64,000 bases of DNA from positions 2,156,001-2,220,000 of the forward strand of contig NZ_CP026095.1 of assembly GCF_004006295.1 (NCBI RefSeq), in the 5' to 3' direction. This DNA comes from Peribacillus asahii (lineage in GTDB: Bacteria; Bacillota; Bacilli; Bacillales; DSM-1321). Position numbers and translations under genes: made by a program. Positions 24,521 through 33,074 of this stretch are shown piece after piece. Position 1 is the first letter of the stretch. Each line of letters starts with the position of its first letter. Under the pieces are notes generated by a model. The model had not been told where the DNA came from. It ran no database searches and worked only from the letters and a program-made list of their open reading frames with translations.

Positions 24521-25291
24521 ATGACAAAATCTTTGTTTGATTTAAGTGGAAAAACAGCGCTTATTACAGGCGGGGGAAGTGGATTGGGGAGAGTGATCGC
24601 AGAAGTATTTGCAGAATATGGTGCAAATGTAGCCGTTTGTTCTCGGAAATTACATAATTGTCAGGAAACCGCAGAGGATTTGAAAAATACGTTCTCTATA
24701 CAGGCAAAGGCATATGAATGCAATGTAGCCAGTGAAGAAGCTGTGGCTGACACAGTGGAAGCCGTTCTTTCTGATTTTTGCCAAATCGATATTCTCGTCA
24801 ATAATAGCGGGGCTACTTGGGGAGAAAAAGCGGAGAATATGCCGCTCGAAGCATGGCAAAAGGTCTTGAATGTAAATGTAACCGGCACATTTCTAATGTC
24901 AAAGGCCGTTGGAAACCATATGATTAGTCGCGGCAAGGGGAAGATTATTAATATCGGTTCCGTTGCAGGGTTGAAGGCAGAGCCTCCGGAAGTCCTAAAT
25001 GCAATTGGATACAGTACAAGTAAAGCAGCGGTCCATCATTTTACGAAAGATTTAGCAAGAAAATGGGCGGGGTATGGAGTAAATGTCAATGCAATTGCAC
25101 CGGGATTCTTTGAAACGAAAATGACAAAGCACGTACTTGACCAAAAAGAGGCTGCAATAATAAATAAAAATCCCATGAAAAAATTGGGGGATCCTGACTC
25201 ACTGAAAGGAGCGGCACTTTTTTTAGCTGGCAATGGAAGTGATTATATTACGGGACAGATTATTGCAATAGACGGTGGAGTTTCTTTGTAA
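24521..25291 (+). CDS. Short-chain dehydrogenase/reductase
   Basis: 256-aa classical SDR. Cofactor motif TGGGSGLG at 16-23, NNSG at 94-97, catalytic Ser147, Tyr164 and Lys168 (YSTSK), and the PGFFETKM loop. Closest in type to gluconate 5-dehydrogenase/3-oxoacyl reductase-like enzymes, so it oxidises or reduces a hydroxy/keto group with NAD(P). TAGGAGG precedes the ATG. It is the first gene of a sigma-54-driven set with a thioesterase and a benzoylformate-decarboxylase-like enzyme, which suggests catabolism of an aromatic or branched keto acid. Confidence 0.92.
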   Translation: MTKSLFDLSGKTALITGGGSGLGRVIAEVFAEYGANVAVCSRKLHNCQETAEDLKNTFSIQAKAYECNVASEEAVADTVEAVLSDFCQIDILVNNSGATWGEKAENMPLEAWQKVLNVNVTGTFLMSKAVGNHMISRGKGKIINIGSVAGLKAEPPEVLNAIGYSTSKAAVHHFTKDLARKWAGYGVNVNAIAPGFFETKMTKHVLDQKEAAIINKNPMKKLGDPDSLKGAALFLAGNGSDYITGQIIAIDGGVSL

Positions 25292-25347
25292 TAATAAGTG
25301 AAGCGTAGGTGACGAGCTTCTTATATGAAGTAGAAGCTTCCTACTAA

Positions 25348-25479
25348 GTTAGAAGCTTAGTAAAAGGTGATAGGAATTATGCTTTAAGAGAATGGAAGAC
25401 CGGGGATCGACAGGAAATATATGATTTGGCAAAGGAAAAAGGCATAAATAATCAAGAAGTATTAGGGATCAGTCAATAG
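25348..25479 (+). pseudogene. Unrecognised C-terminal coding remnant
   Basis: About 40 codons with protein-like composition read GDRNYALREWKTGDRQEIYD and LAKEKGINNQEVLGISQ before TAG. No start. It lies between the SDR and the thioesterase in the same direction and may be the tail of a lost operon gene. Preceded by AGAAGCTT repeats. I cannot assign it. Confidence 0.35.
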
Positions 25480-25493
25480 AAAGGGGTTTGAAC

Positions 25494-25907
25494 ATGAATA
25501 ATATTCCTGAAATCGATGTATATGTTAGGTTTTGTGAGACAGACGCAGCAGGTCATGTCAATAACACTAGTTACTTTATATATATGGAAGAAGCACGAAC
25601 AAAATTTTTTAAAGCGGTCGGTTACGACAAAGATAATAGGGGGGAAATGAATTTCATTGTGGCCTCAGCACAGTGTGATTATTTGGCTCAGGCATATGCA
25701 AACCAAACGCTAACTCTTTCCACGAGAGTTTCCAGAATCGGAACAAAGAGCTATACATTGGCGCACGAAATTAAATCAGCAGATACAGGTGCAATGGTTG
25801 CAGCTGGAAGTGCTGTTATCGTTTGTTTTAACTTTCAAACACAACAGTCCGAGGTCATTCCGCCAGAACTGCGTTCGATTCTTGAACAATGTTTAGTTAC
25901 AGTTTGA
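25494..25907 (+). CDS. Acyl-CoA thioesterase (4HBT hot-dog family)
   Basis: 137 aa from ATG 25494 after AAAGGGG. The 4-hydroxybenzoyl-CoA thioesterase signature is clear: VRFCETDAAGHVNNTSYFIY followed by MEEAR, with the active-site Asp in ETDAAGHVNN. LSTRVSRIGTKSYTL and the hydrophobic central helix fit a hot-dog fold. It would hydrolyse an acyl-CoA or aryl-CoA to the free acid in the cytoplasm. Located between the SDR and the thiamine enzyme of the sigma-54 operon. Confidence 0.9.
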   Translation: MNNIPEIDVYVRFCETDAAGHVNNTSYFIYMEEARTKFFKAVGYDKDNRGEMNFIVASAQCDYLAQAYANQTLTLSTRVSRIGTKSYTLAHEIKSADTGAMVAAGSAVIVCFNFQTQQSEVIPPELRSILEQCLVTV

Positions 25908-25967
25908 AAGTGGAGTCGATCTTAATAAAATGGCCATGATTCTATTAAAATATAAGGGTGTGACGTA

Positions 25968-27641
25968 ATGTTAGGTAGAGACTTTTTTTTAAAGGCTTTG
26001 AAAGAATACGAGGTAGAGTATTTATTTGGAAATCCAGGGACAACTGAATTGCCATTAATCGATGGTTTAGTGAACTATCCAGATATTGAATTTATTGTTT
26101 CACTACATGAGGATGTCTGTGTTGGTATGGCGGCAGGCTATGCGCAAGCAACGGGAAAACCAGGCGTTGTGAACTTGCATGCCGCTCCGGGTCTTGCTCA
26201 TGGTATGGGGAACGTATACGATGCCTATCGGGCGGGGGTTCCTCTTATTGTCACAGCCGGGCAGCAGGACACTAGACTCGCTATACAAGAACCTGCACTC
26301 TGGGGCGAAATGGTTAGCATGGTCAAGGATTATACTAAATGGAGCTGGGAAGTGAAAAACGCTCAAGAATTACCGACAGTATTACATAGAGCATTCAAAA
26401 TGGCCTTAACTGAACCGATGGGTCCTGTTTTCCTTTCTCTTCCTTCTGATGTACTTTGGCAAGAGGTAGATACAGAACCCATTCCTCTAACCGTTGTTTC
26501 CTCTAATACAAGGGGAGACCTTGAGGCTGTGCAAAATGCTGCTATTTTGACTAGACAAGCTAAAAACCCTGTCTTTTTGGTTGGGGATCAATTAGCAAGC
26601 TGTGGAGGTTTGAACGAGATGGTTCAATTTGCAGAGATGATTGGAGCTCCAGTTTATGTTGAGCATCAATGTTCCCGCTTAAACTTCCCTTATGGACATC
26701 CACAGTATGCAGGGAGATGTCTACCTAACGGTCCATATATCGAGAAGGTACTCAAAGATGCAGATGTGGTGGTTTTTGTTGGGGTAACGAGTCAAGCTCC
26801 ATTGCTTTATTTTGACAGACCTATTGTTCAACCAGGAACCAAGGTGATTGCTATTAACAGCGGAGAGTGGGAACTGGGAAAAAATATGCATGTTGATACT
26901 GCTATTCTGGCAAATCCAAGAATCGCAGTTAAAGAGATTACAGAACTAATCGACCTTCATGCTAGTAATGAGGACCGAGCCCGATTTGAAAGTTTAAAAG
27001 AAAAAACTTTGCTAATGAAAAAACAAAGTGATGAACAGCGTTTGAAAGAATTAGAAGGGACGAGAGGACAAGTTCCATTATCCCCTGCTGAAGTCGTATA
27101 TGAACTAAATAAAGCACTCCCTGAGAATGTTTTGGTAGTTGATGAATCCGTGACCTCCGGAAGGTTCACACATAGTTATTTGGAACTGAACCAACCTGGC
27201 AGTCTTATCGCATTAAAGGGCGGCGGTCTTGGATACGGTATGCCGGCTTCTCTTGGTGCTCAGTTAGGACGTCCTGATCAAAGGGTAGTCAATGTGATTG
27301 GGGATGGCTCTTCACTTTACTATATCCAATCTTTATGGAATGCCGCCAAGCATAACCTGCCAGTTGTTTTTGTGATTATGAATAATCAAAGTTACATGAT
27401 TCTTAAAGGTGGAATTCTAAATATTGACGGAGAATCTGCAAAACAAAACGTTTTTCCTGGAATGGATTTAAATGAACCTGCAGTGGATTTTGTTAGTGTA
27501 GCAAAGGGATTTGGAATCGATTCGATAAGAATTGAAAAACCTGAAGAACTCCAACCAGCTTTTGAGAAAGCGTTTAATGAGAGAAAACCAATTTTGCTGG
27601 ATGTTTTAATAGATTCAACGGTAAGAGTTTTTCTTAAGTAA
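25968..27641 (+). CDS. Thiamine diphosphate enzyme, benzoylformate-decarboxylase-like
   Basis: 557-aa enzyme of the acetolactate synthase/decarboxylase superfamily. N-terminal PYR domain with cofactor-activating Glu48 (SLHEDVCVGMAAGYA), a central domain (about 190-340) and a C-terminal PP domain with the GDGS...NN motif (VIGDGSSLYYIQSLW...VIMNNQSY). GNPGTTELPLIDG near residue 21 resembles the active-site segment of benzoylformate decarboxylase. It probably decarboxylates or condenses a 2-keto acid; acetolactate synthase activity is less likely as no small subunit is present. Last gene of the sigma-54 operon, followed by a terminator. Confidence 0.87.
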   Translation: MLGRDFFLKALKEYEVEYLFGNPGTTELPLIDGLVNYPDIEFIVSLHEDVCVGMAAGYAQATGKPGVVNLHAAPGLAHGMGNVYDAYRAGVPLIVTAGQQDTRLAIQEPALWGEMVSMVKDYTKWSWEVKNAQELPTVLHRAFKMALTEPMGPVFLSLPSDVLWQEVDTEPIPLTVVSSNTRGDLEAVQNAAILTRQAKNPVFLVGDQLASCGGLNEMVQFAEMIGAPVYVEHQCSRLNFPYGHPQYAGRCLPNGPYIEKVLKDADVVVFVGVTSQAPLLYFDRPIVQPGTKVIAINSGEWELGKNMHVDTAILANPRIAVKEITELIDLHASNEDRARFESLKEKTLLMKKQSDEQRLKELEGTRGQVPLSPAEVVYELNKALPENVLVVDESVTSGRFTHSYLELNQPGSLIALKGGGLGYGMPASLGAQLGRPDQRVVNVIGDGSSLYYIQSLWNAAKHNLPVVFVIMNNQSYMILKGGILNIDGESAKQNVFPGMDLNEPAVDFVSVAKGFGIDSIRIEKPEELQPAFEKAFNERKPILLDVLIDSTVRVFLK

Positions 27642-27727
27642 TTTATTAGGAGGCATTCTATATGGATATTGTATCTTTGTAGAATATTTCTCGTCATTTC
27701 ATAGCAAGCAACTATAGAAACAAACCA

Positions 27728-27768
27728 GTCCATGTGGCGAGTTACTGAGCCGTATGGACCTTTTATTA
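27728..27768 (+). terminator. Terminator of the sigma-54 operon
   Basis: GTCCAT and ATGGAC outer arms with GGC/GCC inside and a TTTTATT tail. Confidence 0.7.
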
Positions 27769-28600
27769 TGAAAAAAATCAGATTTTCTAGATGAATTTTC
27801 ACCTATTAACCATATAAATGTTGACATGTTGAATGAGCAACATAGGAGGATTGATAGGACGTTTAGTATTAATCAGGCTGAACTGTATCATAAATAGAGG
27901 CGGTTTTTTATATAACTTCACTGAACCTAAAAAATGAAAATATAGATATAAAAAAATTTTGTTATTGAAGGACGATATATAAAGGGTTCGTCTTTTTCTT
28001 TATAAGTTAAAATTAAAAAAATCCAAAACTTTATTATATTGGATAAAAGTTGAATTCAGGTTAAGCCCTATTAGTACAAAAGAAATAGAAGTTTTTAAAA
28101 GTGGTTACCTACTTAGTAGGCAATGTTGCGGAATGTTCTTCTTCCTTGTTTAGTAATACAGAAGTAAGAAGGGCTATTTCACACCGGATTGTTTTAAAAT
28201 TCGATTTGTCTCAGCCAATTTAACTAATTGCTCCACATGTTCGAAATCCGAGAATCCCCCTTTACTGCGTAGAATTTAGCTCCAGTTACCACCCAAATTC
28301 CAGTAATACTTAGAATAACCGCTCCTTCTTATAACATAATTAAATTCTTAATCTTTCTTATACCTCAATTTGATAATACAACCATTCAAAACTTTTGAGT
28401 TAAGAGAAAAACACCTCCTTAATCCCTCTTTTTGTTGAGAAATGGAGTATTTTCATAGTGTTATTAACTCAACTTCCTTCCTAAAGCCAAATTACCATCT
28501 ATTTTTCTAATTCTAATAAAATGTGCTCGTAAACATGATATCTTCACAGTCACGGACAAGTTATATTCATATAATAAATATGGAAAGGGAGGTGATTTAA
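27769..28600. other. Long gap with repeat fragment, no clear gene
   Basis: Holds one copy of the TCATAAGTAAATGAGG-type repeat (27872-27910). On the minus strand around 28180-28262, GGFSDFEHVEQLVKLAETNR looks like a decayed coding piece that I cannot assign. The end carries GGAAAGGGAGGTG, a strong ribosome binding site, and CATATAATA upstream, which resembles a mother-cell (SigE/SigK) -10 box. Confidence 0.45.
27872..27910 (+). repeat. ATGAGGTT-family dispersed repeat, copy
   Basis: GGCTGAACTGTATCATAAAT followed by AGAGGCGGTTTTTT; degenerate copy of the family also found at 29942, 30380, 32165, 33390, 34716 and 53699. Confidence 0.4.
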
Positions 28601-29011
28601 ATGGCATTTTTCCAGTCGGCAATAGCCTCTATCAATAGTGCAGGTGATTTATGTGTCGCTTTTGACGAAAGAGGGTTAGGTAATGAGGATATTGACTATG
28701 TATTAACTGCAGATGGAGTAGCTTTCTTTGAATGTCGCAATCGTGGTGGTCATAATCCGGCAGCTTCTAATAAAGAAAGTGTTTCAGGTTTTGTATCAGG
28801 AGGTGGAACTTTCTCTTCTCGAAATGGTAGAGTAAGAGAAACCATCTGTACAGATGGTGAATTTCCAGCCCCAAGTGATGATATTAACTGTGGGCAAGGT
28901 CAGAGATTGGTGTTAGTAAGGGTTGAATATAGCGATATTCTTTTAGAAGACACAACAAATAATATTTCAATTAGACTTCCAAATGTTTCTAGAGATTTTG
29001 TAACCTCCTAA
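28601..29011 (+). CDS. Conserved unknown protein, possibly surface or spore associated
   Basis: 136-aa soluble beta-rich protein with no signal peptide. It has the pattern LCVAFDERGLGNEDIDYVL, FFECRNRGGHNPAASNKESV, GGTFSSRNGRV, a Cys pair region (TICTDGEF...INCGQGQRLVLV) and TTNNISIRLPN. I recall proteins with this FxERGLGNEDVxY pattern from Bacillus and actinobacteria, with no known role. A GGGAGGTG site and a possible sporulation promoter precede it. It may be a coat or exosporium component, which is inference. Confidence 0.75.
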   Translation: MAFFQSAIASINSAGDLCVAFDERGLGNEDIDYVLTADGVAFFECRNRGGHNPAASNKESVSGFVSGGGTFSSRNGRVRETICTDGEFPAPSDDINCGQGQRLVLVRVEYSDILLEDTTNNISIRLPNVSRDFVTS

Positions 29012-29055
29012 TATAACTCTTCCTGCTAATAGTCCAAGCCTATCTTACTCCTAAA

Positions 29056-29097
29056 GAAAAAACATCGGGGATTCACAGTAATCTTCGATGTTTTTTC
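29056..29097 (+). terminator. Terminator after the unknown protein gene
   Basis: GAAAAAACATCG and CGATGTTTTTTC arms with further GGATT/AATCT pairing and a T-rich tail. Confidence 0.8.
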
Positions 29098-29144
29098 TCA
29101 AATAAATGAAACGTAAAAACACGTTTATGAAAGGCGTGAATAAA

Positions 29145-29426
29145 TTGTCAAGTAAAAAAGAAGAAAAATATAAAGATAAAAATAAAGATAAAAAAAATAA
29201 AGAGTGCAACTGCTGCTGTATTGAAGGGATATTTGAAGAATTAAAGATGAGAATAGGCCATGTCGTTACAGTGTATACGAAACATAATCAAAACTTTTCG
29301 CGTAAAATTCATAAAGTAAACAGTGATATTCTTGTCCTTGAAGACGTTCCCTCGCCATTTCCAACATACATTGTGATTCCATTATGTGAAATTAGTATCT
29401 TCGTATATGAAAATCCTTCACTTTAA
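29145..29426 (+). CDS. Cys-rich small protein, DUF2642-like
   Basis: About 93 aa from TTG 29145, spaced from AAAGGCG; ATG 29106 would give 106 aa but lacks a ribosome binding site. It has a Lys-rich N-terminus (KKEEKYKDKNKDKKNK), a CNCCCIEG cluster, and a C-terminal RIGHVVTVYTKHNQNF...DILVLEDV...YIVIPLCEISIF that looks like a short Sm-like beta barrel as in DUF2642/YuzF. Cys clusters are common in coat and exosporium proteins. Function unknown. Confidence 0.6.
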   Translation: MSSKKEEKYKDKNKDKKNKECNCCCIEGIFEELKMRIGHVVTVYTKHNQNFSRKIHKVNSDILVLEDVPSPFPTYIVIPLCEISIFVYENPSL

Positions 29427-29502
29427 TTCCAAAGAAAAATATGATAAAAACTATAGGTGTTTTAGAGTACTTTTTGCCTCAAAGTCTCACAAACTATGCC
29501 GG

Positions 29503-29540
29503 AAAAGGAAGTGTCAATAGGAGGCTTCCTTTTATTTTTA
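29503..29540 (+). terminator. Terminator after the Cys-rich gene
   Basis: AAAAGGAAG and CTTCCTTTT arms, then TATTTTTA. Confidence 0.7.
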
Positions 29541-29548
29541 TATATAAA

Positions 29549-29647
29549 CTATTTGTTTTTATTAAATATTAATAATCCTAGATAGGTAAAAGAATGATAG
29601 GCTGTAAACGAAATAATACTAATTATGATAAAACCAATCCATATCAT
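29549..29647 (-). CDS. Possible 32-aa single-helix membrane peptide
   Basis: ATG 29647 lies 7 nt after AGAGGAAG and encodes MIWIGFIIISIISFTAYHSF then TYLGLLIFNKNK. It is one hydrophobic helix with a basic tail, like many short Bacillus membrane peptides. Too short for most gene finders. Confidence 0.45.
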   Translation of the reverse strand: MIWIGFIIISIISFTAYHSFTYLGLLIFNKNK

Positions 29648-29941
29648 TTTTTAACTTCCTCTTCTTATACAAGTGTAAGCATTATAGTCAGGAAAAAGTG
29701 GTCACATTGCTTTGGTGTCCGGTATCGACAAAAAAACAAAAATGAAGCTTTTTTAGCGTGACGACTACAGCAGTTAAAGGGATTAGGCATGCAGTACTGG
29801 TAATTCAATTCATAATGCCAAGAATAAGAATAATTGGAGGAATGACCGTAGTTTTTTATTACGATGAATGGGTGTCATTCGGATCAGGGAAGGCAAAAAA
29901 TCTTGAACCAATTCGAATACAAATTGACTGCCGGTTTAATA

Positions 29942-29982
29942 GGTGTGGTCAACCGTACTATAAATAAATGAGGTTATTTCTT
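29942..29982 (+). repeat. ATGAGGTT-family dispersed repeat, copy
   Basis: GGTGTGGTCAACCGTACTAT then AAATAAATGAGGTTATTT. Confidence 0.5.
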
Positions 29983-30258
29983 AAAAAGAAAGCTGGAGAT
30001 TAAATGAACAAAAAGTATGATTAGCTCTTACAATTGGGAGTTGATCTTTTTTGTGCGCCCTTTATGATTAGGCGATGTTGTTCTATTTTTATGATTTTAG
30101 GAAGGGGATTATAGAATATTACACATAATCCCTATATTAAATCAGACGTCACATTATTCAAGGAAGAGAGAGTTGTCTTCAAACGATGGGCTTGATCAAA
30201 TTCTAATTCGTACTGGCGGTCGTCTAACTGCCTGCTGGTTACGACTTTATGATGGAAT

Positions 30259-30410
30259 ATTTCTTTTTATTTTGTTAGAGCATGAAACCTAAAAAACCCA
30301 CACTAGGTTGTGGGGAAGAAGATTATATAGATATAAATACTTTTTGTTCGAAACTAACTATGTGCATTGTATTCTTACGGTGAACCTTATCATAAGTAAA
30401 TGAGGTTTTT
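30259..30410 (+). repeat. 152-bp direct repeat, copy A
   Basis: Nearly identical to 33269-33421. Contains the hairpin CCCACACTAGGTTGTGGG, the block TTATATAGATATAAATAC and at its end the GGTGAACCTTATCATAAGTA-AATGAGGTT motif of the dispersed family. No coding content. With copy B it flanks the brnQ to DoxX segment as direct repeats. Confidence 0.85.
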
Positions 30411-30447
30411 TACACTAGGAATTATGATTACGGAGAATAGAAGATTA

Positions 30448-30480
30448 GGAACCAGCTTAGGAGCTATCTAGGCTGGTTCC
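30448..30480. terminator. Terminator for brnQ
   Basis: GGAACCAGC and GCTGGTTCC arms just after the brnQ stop on the minus strand. Confidence 0.6.
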
Positions 30481-30489
30481 CAACTAGCG

Positions 30490-31842
30490 TTATTGAACAG
30501 CAGTTTTTTTAGAGCTCGTTGGCCATAAAAAACCGATAAACGCACCAACTAGAGCTGGTAAAATCCAGCCGAGTCCAATATCGTAAAGTGGTAAATTATC
30601 CATGTAGAACAATTTAATGGATTCGAACAAAGAGAGAGACGCGCCTGGTAAACTGTCGACCAACGTGCTGTAGCCATCGAAGAAGCTTACACAAAAAGTG
30701 AAGAACATTGTGGTTGCGTAAATACTCTGCTTATGGCCGAATAAAGATGAACAAAGGGCTAATAAGATCAGAACAATGGCTAAAGGATACAGTAACATTA
30801 ATACGGGTACCGCATATTGAATGATATTGTTTAGTCCGAAGTTGGCAATGAAAAATGACATAAGACATAGTACCAGAACGAACAATTTATAGCTTATTTT
30901 TGGAAATATATGATTAAAAAACTCACTGCAAGACGTAATAAGTCCGATGCTCGTTTTTAAACAAGCGAGTACGATAATAATTGCTAATAAAATGGAGCCG
31001 AATGATCCGAAATAATGCTGAGCCACTGCAGCAAAGATTAAACCGCCATTATCGTATGTCCCGATGGCCGATACGCTCGATGCCCCCATATAGGTAATGA
31101 GTCCGTAAATCAGCATCATCAGTACCATGGCGAAAATGCCTGATTTCCAAGTGGCTTTCGCAATCTCTTTTGGATTGGTGATGCCTTGTCCCTTAATCGC
31201 CTGGATGACAACAATGCCGAATGCGAGTGACGCAAGAGCATCCATCGTGTTATACCCTTCTTTAAAGCCCGTTATAAAGGCCAAGTCGCTATAGTCACCA
31301 GTTGGCTTACCGAAGTGACCCATCGGTTTGACGATGGCAATGACAATTAAGATGAATAAAAACACTAAAAACGCAGGGGTTAAATATTTGCCAATATAGT
31401 CGATAATTTTTGCTGGGTTCAAAGAGAAATAATAGACAATCGTAAAAAATACAAAGCTAAAGAGGCCGAGATATAAACTGCCGTGCACTGGATTGATATA
31501 CGGTTCAAAACCGACTACGAAAGGAACTGTTGCTGTCCGTGGAATTGCAAAAAACGGTCCAATGGTTAAGTAAAGTGCCACGGAGAAGACGACTCCAAAT
31601 AGTGGATGGACCCGACCTGCTAATTGACGCAATCCATTACTCCCGGATAAACCAAATGCTAAAATCCCCATAAATGGCAGTCCGATTGCAGTTATGAGGA
31701 AGCCAATTAATGCCGGCCAAAAATTCGTGCCAGCGAGTTGCCCCATTTGGATCGGGAAAATTAAATTTCCCGCACCAAAGAACATTCCGAACAGCATCGT
31801 ACCAATGATGGCATAGGTAGAAAATGATATTTTTTGTTGCAT
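30490..31842 (-). CDS. brnQ: Branched-chain amino acid carrier BrnQ
   Basis: 450-aa membrane protein with about 12 helices. The LIVCS family signature near the start (GTMLFGMFFGAGNLIFPIQM, with GQLAG after it) is unmistakable, as are TVPFVVGFEPY and the DALASLAFGIVVIQAIKG segment. It imports Leu, Ile and Val with Na+ or H+. AAGGAG precedes the ATG. Single gene with its own terminator. No codon or composition anomaly; flanked by 152-bp direct repeats on a larger scale. Confidence 0.95.
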   Translation of the reverse strand: MQQKISFSTYAIIGTMLFGMFFGAGNLIFPIQMGQLAGTNFWPALIGFLITAIGLPFMGILAFGLSGSNGLRQLAGRVHPLFGVVFSVALYLTIGPFFAIPRTATVPFVVGFEPYINPVHGSLYLGLFSFVFFTIVYYFSLNPAKIIDYIGKYLTPAFLVFLFILIVIAIVKPMGHFGKPTGDYSDLAFITGFKEGYNTMDALASLAFGIVVIQAIKGQGITNPKEIAKATWKSGIFAMVLMMLIYGLITYMGASSVSAIGTYDNGGLIFAAVAQHYFGSFGSILLAIIIVLACLKTSIGLITSCSEFFNHIFPKISYKLFVLVLCLMSFFIANFGLNNIIQYAVPVLMLLYPLAIVLILLALCSSLFGHKQSIYATTMFFTFCVSFFDGYSTLVDSLPGASLSLFESIKLFYMDNLPLYDIGLGWILPALVGAFIGFLWPTSSKKTAVQ

Positions 31843-32164
31843 ACTTGTGCTCCTTCTAGATGAATTTCACCTATTTTAACACCTTTTTTAGGAGTTAGCT
31901 ATAGCAAAAGAGAACGTACTATGCATTAAAGCAAGAGAGTGATTAGGCAGTTGGGAATTTTCAAAAAGGGCGAAACATTTCTTGAATGTCCGAAAGCCAA
32001 TCAGCCTATTACAGGGAGACACCTTTCCAAATCGCCCTAAGAACGGGGAATCAATTCATTGGAAATATGCAACTTACTAAAATTTTCATATGAATGGGAG
32101 AAAGAATACCTGTTTTTTAAGCTGGTAAGATGGAAATAGAAATACATATTGAGTTAGCAGTGAG

Positions 32165-32210
32165 TTAAACCTCATTTAGATATATCACTGAGAACCGTAC
32201 CATAAGTAGT
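32165..32210 (-). repeat. ATGAGGTT-family dispersed repeat, copy
   Basis: TAAACCTCATTTAGATATAT then CACTGAGAACCGTACCATAA; here both the CCTCATTT and the ACCGTACCATAA halves are present. Confidence 0.5.
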
Positions 32211-32281
32211 ATAAAGTTCCTTTAAGAAAAGAATAAAAGAATTATTCAATTTTCTTATTGTTAATAATCGTAATGATGCAA

Positions 32282-32330
32282 ATATAATAAATTACCGTCA
32301 CTAATTTTTAGTGACGGTAATTTATTATAT
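32282..32330. terminator. Very long perfect hairpin
   Basis: Twenty-two-base perfect arms (32282-32303 and 32309-32330; core TTACCGTCACTA) with a 5-nt loop and A/T-rich outer parts. Works as a terminator in either direction or as a palindromic mini-element. Confidence 0.65.
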
Positions 32331-32407
32331 ACTTTAATGTAATTTTAAGGTTATTTTAGAATATAATTGCTATGAACCACTATTAACATCAATAAGTAAA
32401 GGAAGTA

Positions 32408-32512
32408 ATGACATTGAAGGTTACTAGAATTTTATTATATTTGTTTGTATTATTTAATATCCTTGGGTTGCTGTATTGGATTACTTTAATGTTAATAGAC
32501 ATATTTAACTAA
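32408..32512 (+). CDS. Possible 34-aa membrane peptide
   Basis: ATG 32408 (or TTG 32414, better spaced from AAAGGAAG) encodes a hydrophobic single-helix peptide, VTRILLYLFVLFNILGLLYW then ITLMLIDIFN. It ends 10 nt before the convergent DoxX-like gene. Composition and ribosome binding site support translation; no homology claimed. Confidence 0.45.
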   Translation: MTLKVTRILLYLFVLFNILGLLYWITLMLIDIFN

Positions 32513-32522
32513 TGGTAATAGA

Positions 32523-33074
32523 TTAAGTGTTCCTCAGCAATCTTTCTTTCTCAGGTGGCATGGAGTTGTTTTTTTCTCTTTTGTTTTCATTGGTTGTAAA
32601 CAGAATATCTAGATTAAAATACTTATCAAGACTTAAATGATAAATTTCCGTTCTAAAAATGATTAATGTAAACGTACTCGTATAAAGAACAAGGCTCATT
32701 AAATTCATATTTCCAGAAAGTATGAAGTTAATGTGCATAAAGAGACAGATTAAGATTGATGGTATAGTAAGTAATCCCATTATAATAAGTACACCAAGAA
32801 TAATTTGAACGATAGGAATGACATAGTTTAAAGTCATCATATATTCTAATGCTACGTTTTCAATGAAAATTTTATAAAACAATGGGACATTTGGCTTCTC
32901 TAATGCACTGATTAAATATTCATTCAGAAATACCCCCGGTTCTTTAAACCATAGTTTTTCGGAAATTTTGGTTACTCCAGCTAATAGCCAACCAATTCCA
33001 AAGAGAACACGCATTAAAACAATAAGAGATGGAAACAACCATCTTTTTTTATTTACTTTTGATTGAATTGCCAT
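32523..33074 (-). CDS. DoxX/DoxD-like membrane protein
   Basis: 183-aa protein with four membrane helices. The pattern RVLFGIGWLLAGVTKISEKLWF at helix 1 and the GVFLNEYL loop are typical of DoxX-family (TQO small subunit DoxD-like) proteins, as is IPIVQIILGVLIIMGLLT in helix 3. Such proteins are linked to thiosulfate:quinone oxidation, or to membrane redox complexes in general. The C-terminal 30 residues are polar and basic. AGAGGAGG precedes the ATG. Specific role unknown. Confidence 0.8.
   Translation of the reverse strand: MAIQSKVNKKRWLFPSLIVLMRVLFGIGWLLAGVTKISEKLWFKEPGVFLNEYLISALEKPNVPLFYKIFIENVALEYMMTLNYVIPIVQIILGVLIIMGLLTIPSILICLFMHINFILSGNMNLMSLVLYTSTFTLIIFRTEIYHLSLDKYFNLDILFTTNENKREKNNSMPPEKERLLRNT

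Larger units (their letters stand above)
29648..30489. other. Gap with repeats
   Basis: No credible gene. A 69-codon ORF at 29758 has odd composition and no ribosome binding site. Two ATGAGGTT-family repeats (29942-29982; inside 30259-30410) and the brnQ terminator lie here. Confidence 0.5.
31843..32407. other. Gap with hairpin and repeat
   Basis: Contains a degenerate ATGAGGTT-family copy (32165-32210) and the 22-bp perfect hairpin at 32282-32330. No gene seen before the small ORF at 32408. Confidence 0.5.

Noticed and set aside
29758..29967. 69-aa ORF starting with GTG
   Set aside because: No ribosome binding site, unusual composition and a dispersed repeat at its end.
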